Shown: positions 1-7,636, numbered from the stretch's first letter. The stretch: DNA of 34,192 nucleotides from Mycobacterium sp. (GCA_011620645.1 WOYS01000070.1:32655-66846); one strand, 5' to 3'. Translations and numbers: made by a program. The notes: a model not told the origin generated them from the letters alone.

Positions 1-267
1 GGCGGTGTTGGTGGTCCCGCATCGGGCCTGGGGGTCCTGCCCGGTGTCGGTGTGGGTGCACCGGGAGTGGGTGTGCTGCCCGGGGTCGGCCTGGGCGGTG
101 TTGGTGGTCCCGCATCGGGCCTGGGGGTCCTGCCCGGTGTCGGTGTGGGTGCACCGGGAGTGGGTGTGCTGCCCGGGGTCGGCCTGGGCGGTGTTGGTGG
201 TCCCGCATCGGGCCTGGGGATCTTGCCCGGTGTCGGTGTCGGACTGCCAGGACCCGGTCTGATCTAG
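1..267 (+). CDS. 3' end of an elastin-like Gly/Val/Pro-rich repeat protein (5' partial)
   Basis: The frame is open from the first base of the window to a TAG at 265-267, so the start lies outside. The 88 visible residues are almost only Gly, Val, Pro, Leu, Ala and Ser, built from units such as [16 protein letters not shown], and the protein ends in GLPGPGLI. There is no Cys, charged residue or membrane segment. The composition recalls elastin-like or PGRS-like surface proteins of mycobacteria, but no PE domain or signal peptide is visible because the N-terminus is missing. I chose this frame over the overlapping one at 5-262 because it keeps the simple Gly/Val/Pro pattern across all copies. 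The function is unknown. A hairpin at 312-373 follows the stop and a decayed piece of the same repeat lies at 1283-1334. Confidence 0.5.
   Translation, partial: GGVGGPASGLGVLPGVGVGAPGVGVLPGVGLGGVGGPASGLGVLPGVGVGAPGVGVLPGVGLGGVGGPASGLGILPGVGVGLPGPGLI
1..267 (+). repeat. 93-bp (31-codon) tandem repeat, nearly three copies
   Basis: Copies begin at 1, 94 and 187, an exact 93-bp period, so the reading frame is kept. The first two copies look identical. The third diverges at its end ([16 protein letters not shown]), where the protein stops. Such uniform copies suggest recent expansion or gene conversion, and the true copy number cannot be known because the array runs off the window. Confidence 0.9.
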
Positions 268-311
268 CCGTACTGGCCACCGACGTCACACTACGTGGTG
301 TGGTGACATAG

Positions 312-373
312 CGAAGACCTCCGATTGAATTGCGAGCTGCCCAGCATCGCGCCAACTCAATCGGAGGTCTTCG
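312..373. terminator. Long perfect inverted repeat, possible terminator
   Basis: Bases 312-328 and 357-373 are perfect 17-bp reverse complements (left arm CGAAGACCTCCGATTGA) around a 28-base loop. The hairpin starts 45 bases after the stop of the repeat protein, which suits a terminator, but no T-run follows. Its right arm contains GGAGG close to a GTG, which opens a frame of only 19 codons. It could instead be the end of a lost mobile element. Terminator is the best guess. Confidence 0.45.
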
Positions 374-736
374 TGTCCCGCTTCGATGCCCTCATCGCCG
401 GCTCAAGATCGCTGACCGTGAAGACGGTGTAGACCCCCGCAAAGCGCACACGCGGATCGAGTTCCTCGAGCAGGAGGCCGGGGTGATGCGCCGCGGGTTG
501 GCTACCTGTCCACGGACACCCAACTGAATATGATGTACCCGCTGGTCCTCAAATGGCGCAAAGTGCTTGTGAAGCAAAGTGCTTGTGAAACAGTGTGATG
601 GGGGCGATGCGTACCCAATCAACGCCGCCCGCGACGTCGACGCCGCCGGCTACATGCGCTCGGCAGGCTCACCCCGATAAAGTTCGAACTCTCCACGCAG
701 GTGTGTGAGTTTAGCCGCCCGCCGGCCGCTCTGATT
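374..736. other. Gene-poor stretch, probably decayed sequence
   Basis: Only short frames without convincing codon use or recognisable domains occur here on either strand. One plus-strand piece near 430-500 reads like a charged helix (RIEFLEQEAG), loosely like the coiled coil of IS3-type OrfA proteins, but that is too weak to assign. I see no gene, RNA or terminal inverted repeat that I can support beyond the short duplication at 558-589. Confidence 0.4.
558..589. repeat. Perfect 16-bp tandem duplication
   Basis: The unit GCAAAGTGCTTGTGAA occurs twice head to tail (558-573 and 574-589). It lies in non-coding, decayed sequence and looks like a replication-slippage duplication. Confidence 0.9.
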
Positions 737-1120
737 TTAGAAGTTGCCGCAGGTATCGGCGACTCGCAGCAGCATCATTTCTTTCTCCTGGCCCTGAGCT
801 GTTGCGCGTTTTTGTTCTAAGGTGGTGCGCCACTGCGGGTTGGCGTCGAGGCGCTGGTCGATACGTTCTCGGCGTTGGTCGGGCGAGAGGGCAACGAGCG
901 CACGCAGTTTGGCTTGGGCCCCGGGATTGGCATCCAGGGCGCTTGCCAATTCTGGTGCCTCGACGCGCAGGGCGGCGACGATCTGGTCGTAGTTGCACGC
1001 GGTGCTGATGACCGGGTCGAGAGGTTGGGCGCCGGCAACACCGGTACTTAGCCCGATCAGGGCGATGCCAGAAGTTGCGATGAGCGTCAAAGCGAGTTTG
1101 AGAATAGTGGAAAACTCCAC
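737..1120 (-). CDS. Secreted hemophore-related protein
   Basis: This is a 127-aa exported protein of the mycobacterial hemophore-like family (Rv0203-type), whose characterised members bind haem outside the membrane and help pass it to uptake systems. A signal peptide is visible: a hydrophobic core at about 6-27 and a likely cleavage after AGA at 31. The mature part is helical, with a Cys near its start (C42, in TACNYDQ), the family-like run APELASALDANP, and a C-terminal Cys (C124, in CGNF). The two Cys probably form the family disulphide. The start is GTG at 1120; AAAGG lies eight bases upstream of it on the minus strand and no ATG is available. It stands alone, with no MmpL partner nearby. 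The family call is fairly firm; haem binding is inferred. Confidence 0.8.
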   Translation of the reverse strand: MEFSTILKLALTLIATSGIALIGLSTGVAGAQPLDPVISTACNYDQIVAALRVEAPELASALDANPGAQAKLRALVALSPDQRRERIDQRLDANPQWRTTLEQKRATAQGQEKEMMLLRVADTCGNF

Positions 1121-1282
1121 GGTGTGCGCCTTTCGTTGGGGTATCGGTGCCGTTGGTCGGGCGGACCGATTCTCAAGTGCACACTCTCCGACGTTGGGCT
1201 GGCGCTAGGAGTCGCCGACGTCAGGGCACAGGGGCCAGACGATAACGCGGGAATTGCCCCCGGCCTGACCGTTGGCCCCGGG

Positions 1283-1334
1283 GTGCTGCCCGGCTCGGGC
1301 TAGGCGGGTTCGGTGGTCCGGCTTCTGGCCTCGG
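1283..1334 (+). pseudogene. Decayed fragment of the Gly/Val/Pro repeat protein
   Basis: This stretch aligns with about 53 bases of the repeat at 1-267 with one missing base. One frame reads GPGVLPGSG then stops; after the frameshift another frame reads [13 protein letters not shown], matching the repeat's [13 protein letters not shown]. It therefore appears to be the remains of a second copy of the gene, or of the original gene's continuation split by the insertion of the sequence between. Confidence 0.6.
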
Positions 1335-1403
1335 CTGGGCGCACCTCCTCACACTGAGCGCTCCTCACGCTGCGCCAACGCGCAGAGCAGGCATTATGTC
1401 CTC

Positions 1404-1672
1404 ATGCGGTTGCTGGTGGTGGAAGAGGAAACGTTGTTGGCCGACGCAATCGCCTCGGGATTACCAGGATTGCGCCGTCACTCTATGGCGGCGGACGCGG
1501 TTGATGACTGTGCGTCGGCACTGGAGAGCGGAGTCCTGGCAAGGCGTGGACATCGATCCCCTCACCGGGGCGGTTCGCTTCACCATCACGATGCTGCGCC
1601 GCAAGTTGGGACATCCGCCCGTGATCGAAGCCGATCCAAGTGTGGGGTACGTGTCTGATGAACCGTGGGCGG
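1404..1672 (+). pseudogene. Broken OmpR-type response regulator with a large internal deletion
   Basis: The first part, in one frame from ATG 1404, reads MRLLVVEEETLLADAIASGL and continues to about residue 40, a clear receiver-domain beginning. From about 1545 a different frame reads TMLRRKLGHPPVIEADPSVGY, the recognition helix and wing that end OmpR/PhoB-type regulators. The phosphorylated-Asp region and most of the DNA-binding domain are missing, by rough estimate 170 residues, and the two pieces are out of frame. The gene sits directly upstream of, and overlaps, the histidine kinase, as its partner would. It can make neither a phospho-acceptor nor a DNA-binding protein. Confidence 0.75.
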
Positions 1673-2845
1673 AGAACGACGCTTCGATTGCGCCTGACGA
1701 TGCTCTACGGCGGCGTGTTCTTTCTTTGCGGCGCGCTTCTAGTCGCCCTCATGTACATCAATGTGCAGCAGTCACTTCACAATCCGCCCGGCGCGGGCTT
1801 ACAGGAGACGGTTGGACGGTTTCTTGACAATCGTGGGACAGGCAGTCATCCAGTCGCCGACAGGATCTTCGCTGCAGTCAATGAGCAAGCCGCCCAGGAA
1901 CGCACCGAGACGCTGCGGGCATTACTGGTGCGATCGTTGGTCGCGCTCGTAGCCGTGGGGATCGCGGCTGCCGCTTTGGGCTGGCTTCTGGCGGGCCGCG
2001 TGCTGCATCCCCTACAACAGATCACTGCCACGGCTCGTCGCGTAGCCGACCGCAGCCTGCATGAGCGCATCGCACTGGACGGTCCATTCGACGAGATCCA
2101 GGATCTGGCCGACACGTTTGATGCGATGTTGGAACGGCTCGACCGCGCCTTCGATGGTCAACGACGGTTCGTCGCGAACGCATCCCACGAGCTACGAACG
2201 CCATTAGCGATCAACCGCACTCTGATCGAAGTCGCCCTTGATGATCCGGACACGCCTGAATCCACTCGGCAACTGGGTGCGACCCTGCTCGGTGTCAACG
2301 CTCGCAATGAGCGACTCATCGACGGGTTGCTGATGCTGGCTAGCAGCCAACAGCAACTCGACCTGAGGCCAGGCGTCGATCTCGCCGAGATGGCCCGGCG
2401 AGCTGTCGAAACCGCCTCGCCGGTCGCAGACCGATTGGGCGTCAAGATCTCCGCCCAACTCCAGCCGGTCACTGTGACCGGGGATCCGACGCTTCTCGAA
2501 CGCATCGCTCATAACCTCGTCGACAATGCGGTGCGTTACAACATCGCCGAGCGCGGCTGGGTGCGGGTCAGCGTCGGCGCAACCGGGCTGTCGGCGCACC
2601 TGATCGTCGAAAACAGTGGACCGATCATCGACCCCAAGGACGTCGATGACCTTTTTGAGCCGTTTCGCCGTCTCCCCAGCTCCGAACGCCTCAGCGACCT
2701 TCGGCCAGGAGCTGCGGGGCGGGGTGCCGGACTTGGACTATCGATCGCGCGTTCCGTCGTCCAGGGCCATCATGGCGATGTAAAGGCGACAGCACACGCG
2801 ACGGGCGGGCTGACCGTTACCGTCGCCATTCCCCTCGACCTCTAG
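1658..2845 (+). CDS. Membrane sensor histidine kinase (HAMP-HisKA-HATPase)
   Basis: A 395-aa EnvZ/OmpR-class sensor kinase. Two membrane segments (about 16-34 and 90-113) flank a short extracytoplasmic loop of some 55 residues. Then come a HAMP linker (about 114-165), the dimerisation/phospho-acceptor helix with H177 in NASHELRTPL, and an ATPase domain with an N box (285-295, HNLVDNAVRYN), F box (EPFRRL) and G2 box (GRGAGLGLSIA, 354-364). The G1 motif is degenerate (VENSGP instead of DxGxG). The ATG at 1658 is preferred to codons from 1640 because translation there starts inside the overlapping regulator remnant and gives the usual basic N-terminus (MNRGRR). Its own regulator is destroyed, so the kinase is an orphan; signal and partner are unknown. 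Confidence 0.85.
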   Translation: MNRGRRTTLRLRLTMLYGGVFFLCGALLVALMYINVQQSLHNPPGAGLQETVGRFLDNRGTGSHPVADRIFAAVNEQAAQERTETLRALLVRSLVALVAVGIAAAALGWLLAGRVLHPLQQITATARRVADRSLHERIALDGPFDEIQDLADTFDAMLERLDRAFDGQRRFVANASHELRTPLAINRTLIEVALDDPDTPESTRQLGATLLGVNARNERLIDGLLMLASSQQQLDLRPGVDLAEMARRAVETASPVADRLGVKISAQLQPVTVTGDPTLLERIAHNLVDNAVRYNIAERGWVRVSVGATGLSAHLIVENSGPIIDPKDVDDLFEPFRRLPSSERLSDLRPGAAGRGAGLGLSIARSVVQGHHGDVKATAHATGGLTVTVAIPLDL

Positions 2846-2856
2846 CGACCTCTAGC
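2837..2856. repeat. 10-bp tandem duplication spanning the kinase stop codon
   Basis: GACCTCTAGC occurs twice in a row (2837-2846 and 2847-2856). The first copy contains the TAG stop of the kinase. The event duplicated the stop without changing the protein. Confidence 0.85.
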
Positions 2857-2927
2857 GACGCGGTCAAAGCTCGAAGACACCGGCTACATGCGTTATTGGT
2901 GATCGGCCTCGGGCATGCACACCGTGG

Positions 2928-3485
2928 TCAGATCGCTGTTATGCCCTCCGGAAATCTCGCATCCGCTTGGGGCCGTGAGTGTCTGCGAGCGGGCCAGACT
3001 GGGCTGCGGCGCGCCGATACGTCGGGAGCTGCGAGAGGCAAGACAGAACACGGTTGATCGGGACTAGCGCCCTTCTCACCATTTGCCGTCTTCTGATCGG
3101 GCCAGGGATCCTGCGGATCAAAGGAAACGTCGTGGTGTTGGGCAGCACCAAGTGCTCGCACCCGGGCTACGAGCTTCGCGATCGTGAAGGGTCTGTTCAG
3201 GTGATCGTCGGCGCCGAGCCACCACTCTGTCGCGTGCTCGGAGTCCGTTGTCAGGAGTAGGACCCGAGCCGCGTTGCCTGAATCGACCACATGAGTACAC
3301 ACCACATCGCCCCCAATGGCTGGTAGATGGCGGTCCAAGACCACAACGTCGTAATCCGAGACCGTGACACATTCCAATGCATTCAGGCCGTCACAGACGC
3401 AGTCCGCCATGATTGCGTGGCGCATCAGCCCGGTCGCGATCTCTTCAGCCAGTCCTCTGTCGCCGACGGCCACCAACACATTCAT
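2928..3485 (-). pseudogene. Truncated, degenerate response-regulator receiver domain
   Basis: Residues 1-114 are a receiver domain: MNVLVAVGDRG, the phospho-acceptor D51 in VVVLDRHLP, the switch region LLLTTDS (79-82) and GADDHLNRPF near the end. Two conserved positions are lost: one of the N-terminal acidic pair is Gly (G8) and the usual Lys before Pro-Phe is Arg (R98). After residue 114 the expected winged-helix domain is absent and a 71-residue tail of low-complexity composition follows. I chose ATG 3485 over 3503 because receiver domains begin right at such a beta strand. It faces the kinase gene tail to tail. It may be a decaying cognate of the same family as the remnant at 1404, or a stand-alone receiver; decay is more likely. 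Confidence 0.6.
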
Positions 3486-3615
3486 TGTTCCAGGGTCGCG
3501 CATACTGCGTTAGGGGGATGTGAGTGCAGGTCGCTTGGGTGGTTCAGGGTGTGGGCATCGAGTAACTGCACGGGGGCACCGACTCGAGCCTGGACCCTGA
3601 GTTCCGGGCACACCG

Positions 3616-3774
3616 ATGAAGCGACTGTCGCCGCCGCGCTCGTGGAGAACCGAGCACGCGCAGCGAATGCTGGCCAACATCAGGCTGGGCATGAAAGACC
3701 TCAAAGGCGCGATGACTGATGTTCGTGACACCGCAAGAGCCGTCTCTGCGATCCTCCTGTGGATGAATCGGTGA
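3616..3774 (+). CDS. Small hypothetical ORF (52 aa), uncertain
   Basis: A 52-codon frame begins MKRLSPPRSW and contains an amphipathic stretch (RMLANIRLGMKDLKGAMTDV) before a short hydrophobic end (AILLWMNR). It has no clear Shine-Dalgarno sequence and no family I recognise. It lies in the otherwise empty 3486-3856 gap before yraN. It could be a remnant of a longer dead gene or chance. Nothing else could be supported in that gap. Confidence 0.2.
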   Translation: MKRLSPPRSWRTEHAQRMLANIRLGMKDLKGAMTDVRDTARAVSAILLWMNR

Positions 3775-3856
3775 TTGTGGATAACCAGGTCAATCGGGGT
3801 CTGGGGCAGATGTGCGGCGGGCGCTTCGTGTCGGAAGCCGGCGTCACGCTGTGGTC

Positions 3857-4225
3857 ATGGAAACTTGGACTCGCGCCGATATCGGCGCACTCGGTGAGCA
3901 GCTGGCGGTGCAGCACCTCGAAGCAATGGGTTTGACCGTGCTGGAGCGCAATTGGCGTTGCCGGTACGGCGAACTGGATGTGATCGCGCTCGACGAGGCG
4001 GCGCGGGTGGTGATCTTCGTCGAGGTGAAGGCGCGCACCACCGATCGGTTCGGCGGTGTCGCCCAGGCGGTCACCCCGGACAAGGTGCGCAGGTTGCGCC
4101 GACTCGCAGGGTTGTGGCTGGCCAAAAGCGGCGGCAAATGGTCGGGCGTGCGCATCGATGTCATCGGGGTGCGGTTCGGCCGCACCCGGGTTCCCGAGCT
4201 CACCCACGTGCAGGCGGTCGGCTGA
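3857..4225 (+). CDS. yraN: YraN/UPF0102 family nuclease-fold protein
   Basis: A 122-aa protein of the UPF0102 family (Rv2898c type), which has an endonuclease-like fold and is found beside DNA-processing genes; its exact job is not established. The fold's motifs are all present: LGEQLAVQHLEAMG helix, ERNWRCRYGELDVIA with the E-x-D pair, and FVEVKARTTDRFGG with the E-x-K. The ATG at 3857 gives the family's N-terminus (METWTRADIGALGE); a GTG at 3812 would add 15 poorly conserved residues. Its stop overlaps the comM start (TGATG at 4223-4227), so it is the first gene of a translationally coupled yraN-comM-dprA operon. Confidence 0.9.
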   Translation: METWTRADIGALGEQLAVQHLEAMGLTVLERNWRCRYGELDVIALDEAARVVIFVEVKARTTDRFGGVAQAVTPDKVRRLRRLAGLWLAKSGGKWSGVRIDVIGVRFGRTRVPELTHVQAVG

Positions 4226-5736
4226 TGGCTCTGGGGCGTGCGTTCGCCGTCGCGATCCGTGGCCTGGATGGCATCACGGTGGAGATCGAGGCCGACATCA
4301 CCAGCGGGCTGCCGGGTGTGCACCTGGTGGGCCTGCCCGACACCGCGTTGCAGGAGTCGCGTGACCGGGTGCGCGCGGCGATCACCAACTGCGGCAACAA
4401 CTGGCCGCAGGCGCGGCTGACGCTGGCGCTCTCGCCGGCCACGCTGCCCAAGGTTGGGTCGATGTACGACCTTGCCTTGGCGTCGGCAGTGCTCTCGGCG
4501 CACCTGAAAAAGCCGTGGGCCCGGCTGGAGAAGACGGTGCTGCTCGGCGAACTCGCGCTCGACGGCCGGGTACGGCCGGTCAACGGCGTGTTGCCCGCGG
4601 TGCTGGCCGCCAAGCGGGACGGCTGGCAGTCGGTGGTGGTGCCCGTCGACAACCTGGCCGAGGCCAGCCTGGTGGACGGGATCGATGTGTGGGGTGTGCA
4701 AAGCCTGCGTCAGTTGCAGCGCTGGTTCGCCGGAAAGGCGCAGTTGGCGGGACGCATCGCCGACGCCGCACCATACGTGCCGCCGGAGTGCCGGGATCTC
4801 GCGGATCTGGTCGGGCAGACCGAGGCCCGGGTTGCGGTGGAGGTCGCCGCCGCGGGCGCTCACCACGTGATGCTGACCGGGCCACCGGGAGTCGGCAAAA
4901 CCATGCTCGCGCAACGACTACCGGGTCTGCTGCCACCATTGAACGAGGACGAAGCAATCGAGGTCACGGCGATCCACTCGGTAGCGGGCACGCTGGCCGG
5001 CGACACACCGTTGATCACCCGTGCGCAGTTCATCGCGCCACATCACTCCTCGACGGTGGCTGCGATGGTGGGTGGTGGATCCGGAATGGCACGTCCCGGT
5101 GCGGTGAGTCGCGCACACCGGGGAGTCCTGTTTCTCGACGAATGCGCAGAGATAGCAACCAACGTGCTGGAAGCGCTGCGAACACCGTTGGAGGACGGCG
5201 AGATCCGGCTGGCCCGGCGCGACGGTGTGGCCCGGTACCCGGCGCGGTTCCAGCTCGTGATGGCCGCCAACCCGTGCCCGTGCGCACCCACCGATCCAAA
5301 GGACTGCCTGTGCAACGCCGGGGCCAAACGCCGCTATCTGGGTAGGCTGTCCGGTCCCTTGATGGACCGGGTTGACCTTCGCGTCGAGATGCACCCGGTG
5401 CGCTGCGGTGCCTTCACCCACGAGGTGGCAGAACCGTCTTCGGCGGTGCGCAACCGCGTCGCCGAAGCGCGGGCCACCGCCGCCGATCGATGGGCAGAGT
5501 TGGGCGTGCGGACCAACGCCGAGGTGCCCGGTCCCGCGCTGCGCGGTGACTTCCGGCTCAGTGATGCCGCGATGGCCCCGCTCCGAAAAGCCGTGGAACG
5601 GGGAAGGCTCAATCTGCGTGGAGTCGATCGGACATTGCGCATCGCCTGGTCGATCGCTGATTTGGCGGGCGTGAATTCACCCACTCCCGACCATGTCGCC
5701 AAGGCGCTGAGCTTCCGGCAGGGCGGTGCGTCATGA
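4225..5736 (+). CDS. comM: ComM-like Mg-chelatase-family AAA+ ATPase
   Basis: 503 aa, the same length as I recall for Rv2897c. An N-terminal Lon-protease-like fold (ITVEIEADITSGLPGVHLVG, roughly 1-170) precedes an AAA+ module with Walker A GPPGVGKT (219-226), Walker B LFLDE ending at D305-E306, a Cys-rich insertion (ANPCPCAPTDPKDCLC) and a C-terminal Mg-chelatase domain. In Vibrio and other bacteria ComM is a hexameric helicase that drives branch migration of invading single strands during natural transformation. It overlaps yraN upstream (TGATG) and dprA downstream (ATGA at 5733-5736), so coupled expression with the recombination mediator DprA is likely. Transformation itself is not shown for most mycobacteria, so the role here may be general recombination. 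Confidence 0.93.
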   Translation: MALGRAFAVAIRGLDGITVEIEADITSGLPGVHLVGLPDTALQESRDRVRAAITNCGNNWPQARLTLALSPATLPKVGSMYDLALASAVLSAHLKKPWARLEKTVLLGELALDGRVRPVNGVLPAVLAAKRDGWQSVVVPVDNLAEASLVDGIDVWGVQSLRQLQRWFAGKAQLAGRIADAAPYVPPECRDLADLVGQTEARVAVEVAAAGAHHVMLTGPPGVGKTMLAQRLPGLLPPLNEDEAIEVTAIHSVAGTLAGDTPLITRAQFIAPHHSSTVAAMVGGGSGMARPGAVSRAHRGVLFLDECAEIATNVLEALRTPLEDGEIRLARRDGVARYPARFQLVMAANPCPCAPTDPKDCLCNAGAKRRYLGRLSGPLMDRVDLRVEMHPVRCGAFTHEVAEPSSAVRNRVAEARATAADRWAELGVRTNAEVPGPALRGDFRLSDAAMAPLRKAVERGRLNLRGVDRTLRIAWSIADLAGVNSPTPDHVAKALSFRQGGAS

Positions 5737-6860
5737 CCGACGAAACGGTGCGGCGCGCGTGGGCGTATCTCTCGCGGGTGGCCGAGTCTCCGTGCCATAC
5801 GCTTACCACCTTCGTGGCCGACTACGGTCCGGTAGAGGCGGCTACCAGGATCAAGGCCGGTCTCGTTCCCGACGAACTCCAGAATCGCATTGCCGCGCGC
5901 CGCGAAATCGACAGTGCTGCAGAAGATCTTGAGATGCTGGACCGCCGCGGCGGGCGGCTGATCACACCGGACGACCCGGAGTGGCCACATCTCGCCTTCG
6001 CCGCGTTCACATCGGCGGACGTGACGAGAAGGGAGTCCGGCCGCGCGCCGCTGGCGCTGTGGGCGATCGGGCCGGCTCGCCTCGATGTGGTGGCAGGGCG
6101 CGCCGCAGCGATCGTCGGCACCCGCGCGTGCACCGCCTACGGTGAGCACGTCGCCGCCGATCTGGCCGCCGGACTGGCCGAACGCAATGCCGCAGTGGTC
6201 TCCGGCGGCGCCTACGGTATCGATGGCGCGGCGCATCGCGGGGCACTCGGTGTCGACGGAGTGACCGTCGCGGTCCTCGTCGGTGGCATCGATGTTCCTT
6301 ATCCCGCAGGCCATTCCGCGCTGCTGCATCGCATCGGCGGCAGCGGGCTGGTGGTGACCGAATATCCGCCTGGTGTCCGACCGGCCCGGCACCGCTTCCT
6401 GACCCGCAACCGGCTGGTCGCCGCGTTGAGTGGTGCGACGGTGGTGGTGGAGGCCGGATTGCGCAGCGGCGCGGCGAACACGGCGGCCTGGGCCGAGGCA
6501 ATGGGACGGGTGGTGTGTGCGGTTCCGGGTCCGGTGACCTCGGCGGCGTCGGCGGGCTGCCATGTGCTGTTGCGCCGCGGGGCGGAGCTGATCAGCCGCG
6601 CCGAGGAGGTGCTCGAGATCATCGGGAAGATCGGCGAGTTGGCCGACGATCCCGAGCACCCACAAACACCCCTGGACGGGCTGTCCCGGGAGGAGGCCCT
6701 GGTGTATGAGGCGTTGCCGGCCCGCGGATTACGCAGCGTGGAGCAGATCGCGGTCGGGGCAGGCATACCGGCCGAGCAGGTGCTCGGCCCGCTGGCTCTG
6801 CTGGAGATCGCCGGCCGGGTCGAGCGCCGCGACGGAGGTTGGCGAATCGTGAAGAGCTGA
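5733..6860 (+). CDS. dprA: DNA-processing protein DprA
   Basis: 375 aa. An N-terminal helical (SAM-like) region is followed by the Rossmann core: AIVGTRACTAYGEH (127-139) and SGGAYGIDGAAHRGAL (157-172), the single-stranded-DNA-binding signature of DprA, then LGGIDVPYPAGH-type and NRLVAALSGATVVVEAGLRSG segments. The last 60 residues form a winged helix (DGLSREEALVYEAL onward), the DprA C-terminal domain. DprA binds incoming single strands and loads RecA. The start overlaps the comM stop by four bases. Beyond the stop a minus-strand pseudogene ends 15 bases away, so the operon probably stops here, although I see no hairpin in the 14-base gap. Confidence 0.94.
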   Translation: MTDETVRRAWAYLSRVAESPCHTLTTFVADYGPVEAATRIKAGLVPDELQNRIAARREIDSAAEDLEMLDRRGGRLITPDDPEWPHLAFAAFTSADVTRRESGRAPLALWAIGPARLDVVAGRAAAIVGTRACTAYGEHVAADLAAGLAERNAAVVSGGAYGIDGAAHRGALGVDGVTVAVLVGGIDVPYPAGHSALLHRIGGSGLVVTEYPPGVRPARHRFLTRNRLVAALSGATVVVEAGLRSGAANTAAWAEAMGRVVCAVPGPVTSAASAGCHVLLRRGAELISRAEEVLEIIGKIGELADDPEHPQTPLDGLSREEALVYEALPARGLRSVEQIAVGAGIPAEQVLGPLALLEIAGRVERRDGGWRIVKS

Positions 6861-6874
6861 CACCCGTGGTTCCC

Positions 6875-7447
6875 TCACGTTGGTGTGTCAAACAACAAAT
6901 CCGGGTCGGGCAACTCGTGCGAGGTCCGGAAGGGGTACGGCACAACGCGTTCGACGATGTCGGACACTGTGGTGATCTCGTCCTCGTCGACAACGAATCC
7001 GCCACCGACGGAGAAGTATTCGCGCGTCGCGAGTGTGTCGCCCGCTGCGTCGGACGCACGGAACAGCATCCCGTTGCTGTGGTGGGTCAGCGACTTCCCC
7101 ACGTGCAACACGATGTCCTCGGTGGCATCGAAGGGCACCGTCTGATGCCCGCCCAAGGAAAGTTCGCCGCTGGCATCCACGGCCGCCAGCCGATCCGGGA
7201 TCGACTCCGGGTCGACAAACTCCGGATGCTCGCCGAGCAATCCGAGCACTACCGCGGTCATGGTGCCGTGTCCCTTACCGGTGGCGCCCAGGGAGCCGAA
7301 GAGTTCCACCTGGACCCTGCCAGTGGCGCTCAACAGGCCGCGATCGGCCAGCCAGGCGACGAACCGGTCCGCGGCACGCATCGGTCCTACAGTGTGCGAA
7401 CTGGACGGCCCGATACCGACTTTGAACAGTTCGAAGACGCTGATCAT
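6875..7447 (-). pseudogene. sdaA: Truncated L-serine dehydratase (N-terminal domain only)
   Basis: The 190 residues begin MISVFELFKVGIGPSSSHTV and match the beta (N-terminal) domain of iron-sulphur L-serine ammonia-lyases, including GPMRAADRF, LFGSLGATGKGHGT and YFSVGGGFVVDE. Family members are about 450-460 aa, with the catalytic, cluster-binding Cys residues in the second domain. Here the protein ends after VPYPFRTSHEL with an unrelated short tail and a stop at 6875, so the whole cluster domain is missing. The break lies only 14 bases beyond dprA's stop, so a deletion probably fused the two loci. The start was set at the family's ISVFEL motif. It cannot be an active serine deaminase. Confidence 0.85.
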
Positions 7448-7458
7448 GGCCGGACCCG

Positions 7459-7602
7459 TCAGCCGGTGAACCCGAGGCGACGACTGGCCTGCTCGGCGGC
7501 CGTCATGGTCATCGCGGTAGCCTCGTCGAGGCGGGAGGGGTCCAATTGCACTGCCGCGACGGACTTCTCCCGCGGTGCGGCGCCGTCGGTGTCGGCAGTC
7601 AT
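7459..7602 (-). CDS. Small ORF upstream of the serine-dehydratase remnant
   Basis: A 47-codon frame on the minus strand begins MTADTDGAAPREKSVAAV and ends ASRRLGFTG, stopping 11 bases before the dehydratase start. An upstream ATG at 7635 would add 11 residues. Codon use is like the neighbours, with GC-rich third positions. I do not recognise the protein. It may be a real small gene in a former operon with the dehydratase, or the tail of a deleted larger one. Confidence 0.35.
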   Translation of the reverse strand: MTADTDGAAPREKSVAAVQLDPSRLDEATAMTMTAAEQASRRLGFTG

Positions 7603-7636
7603 GTCGGGACCAGTGTAGCCAATGGTGGCTGTCATC

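Noticed and set aside
5-262. Alternative frame of the 93-bp repeat, rich in Cys and Trp
   Set aside because: Its repeats are equally regular because the period is a multiple of three, but Cys/Trp-rich tandem composition is implausible, while the other frame gives a coherent Gly/Val/Pro protein.
374-736. Insertion sequence remnant
   Set aside because: A possible coiled-coil fragment and a nearby inverted repeat hinted at one, but there is no transposase motif, no paired terminal repeats and no target duplication.
3844-4914. Long minus-strand frame (356 codons) opposite yraN and comM
   Set aside because: Both plus-strand genes have full family motifs, and the antisense product is His/Arg/Pro/Gln-rich shadow composition.
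5334-6665. 443-codon minus-strand frame opposite comM and dprA
   Set aside because: It crosses the junction of two well-supported plus-strand genes and has no recognisable motif; long antisense frames are normal in high-GC DNA.
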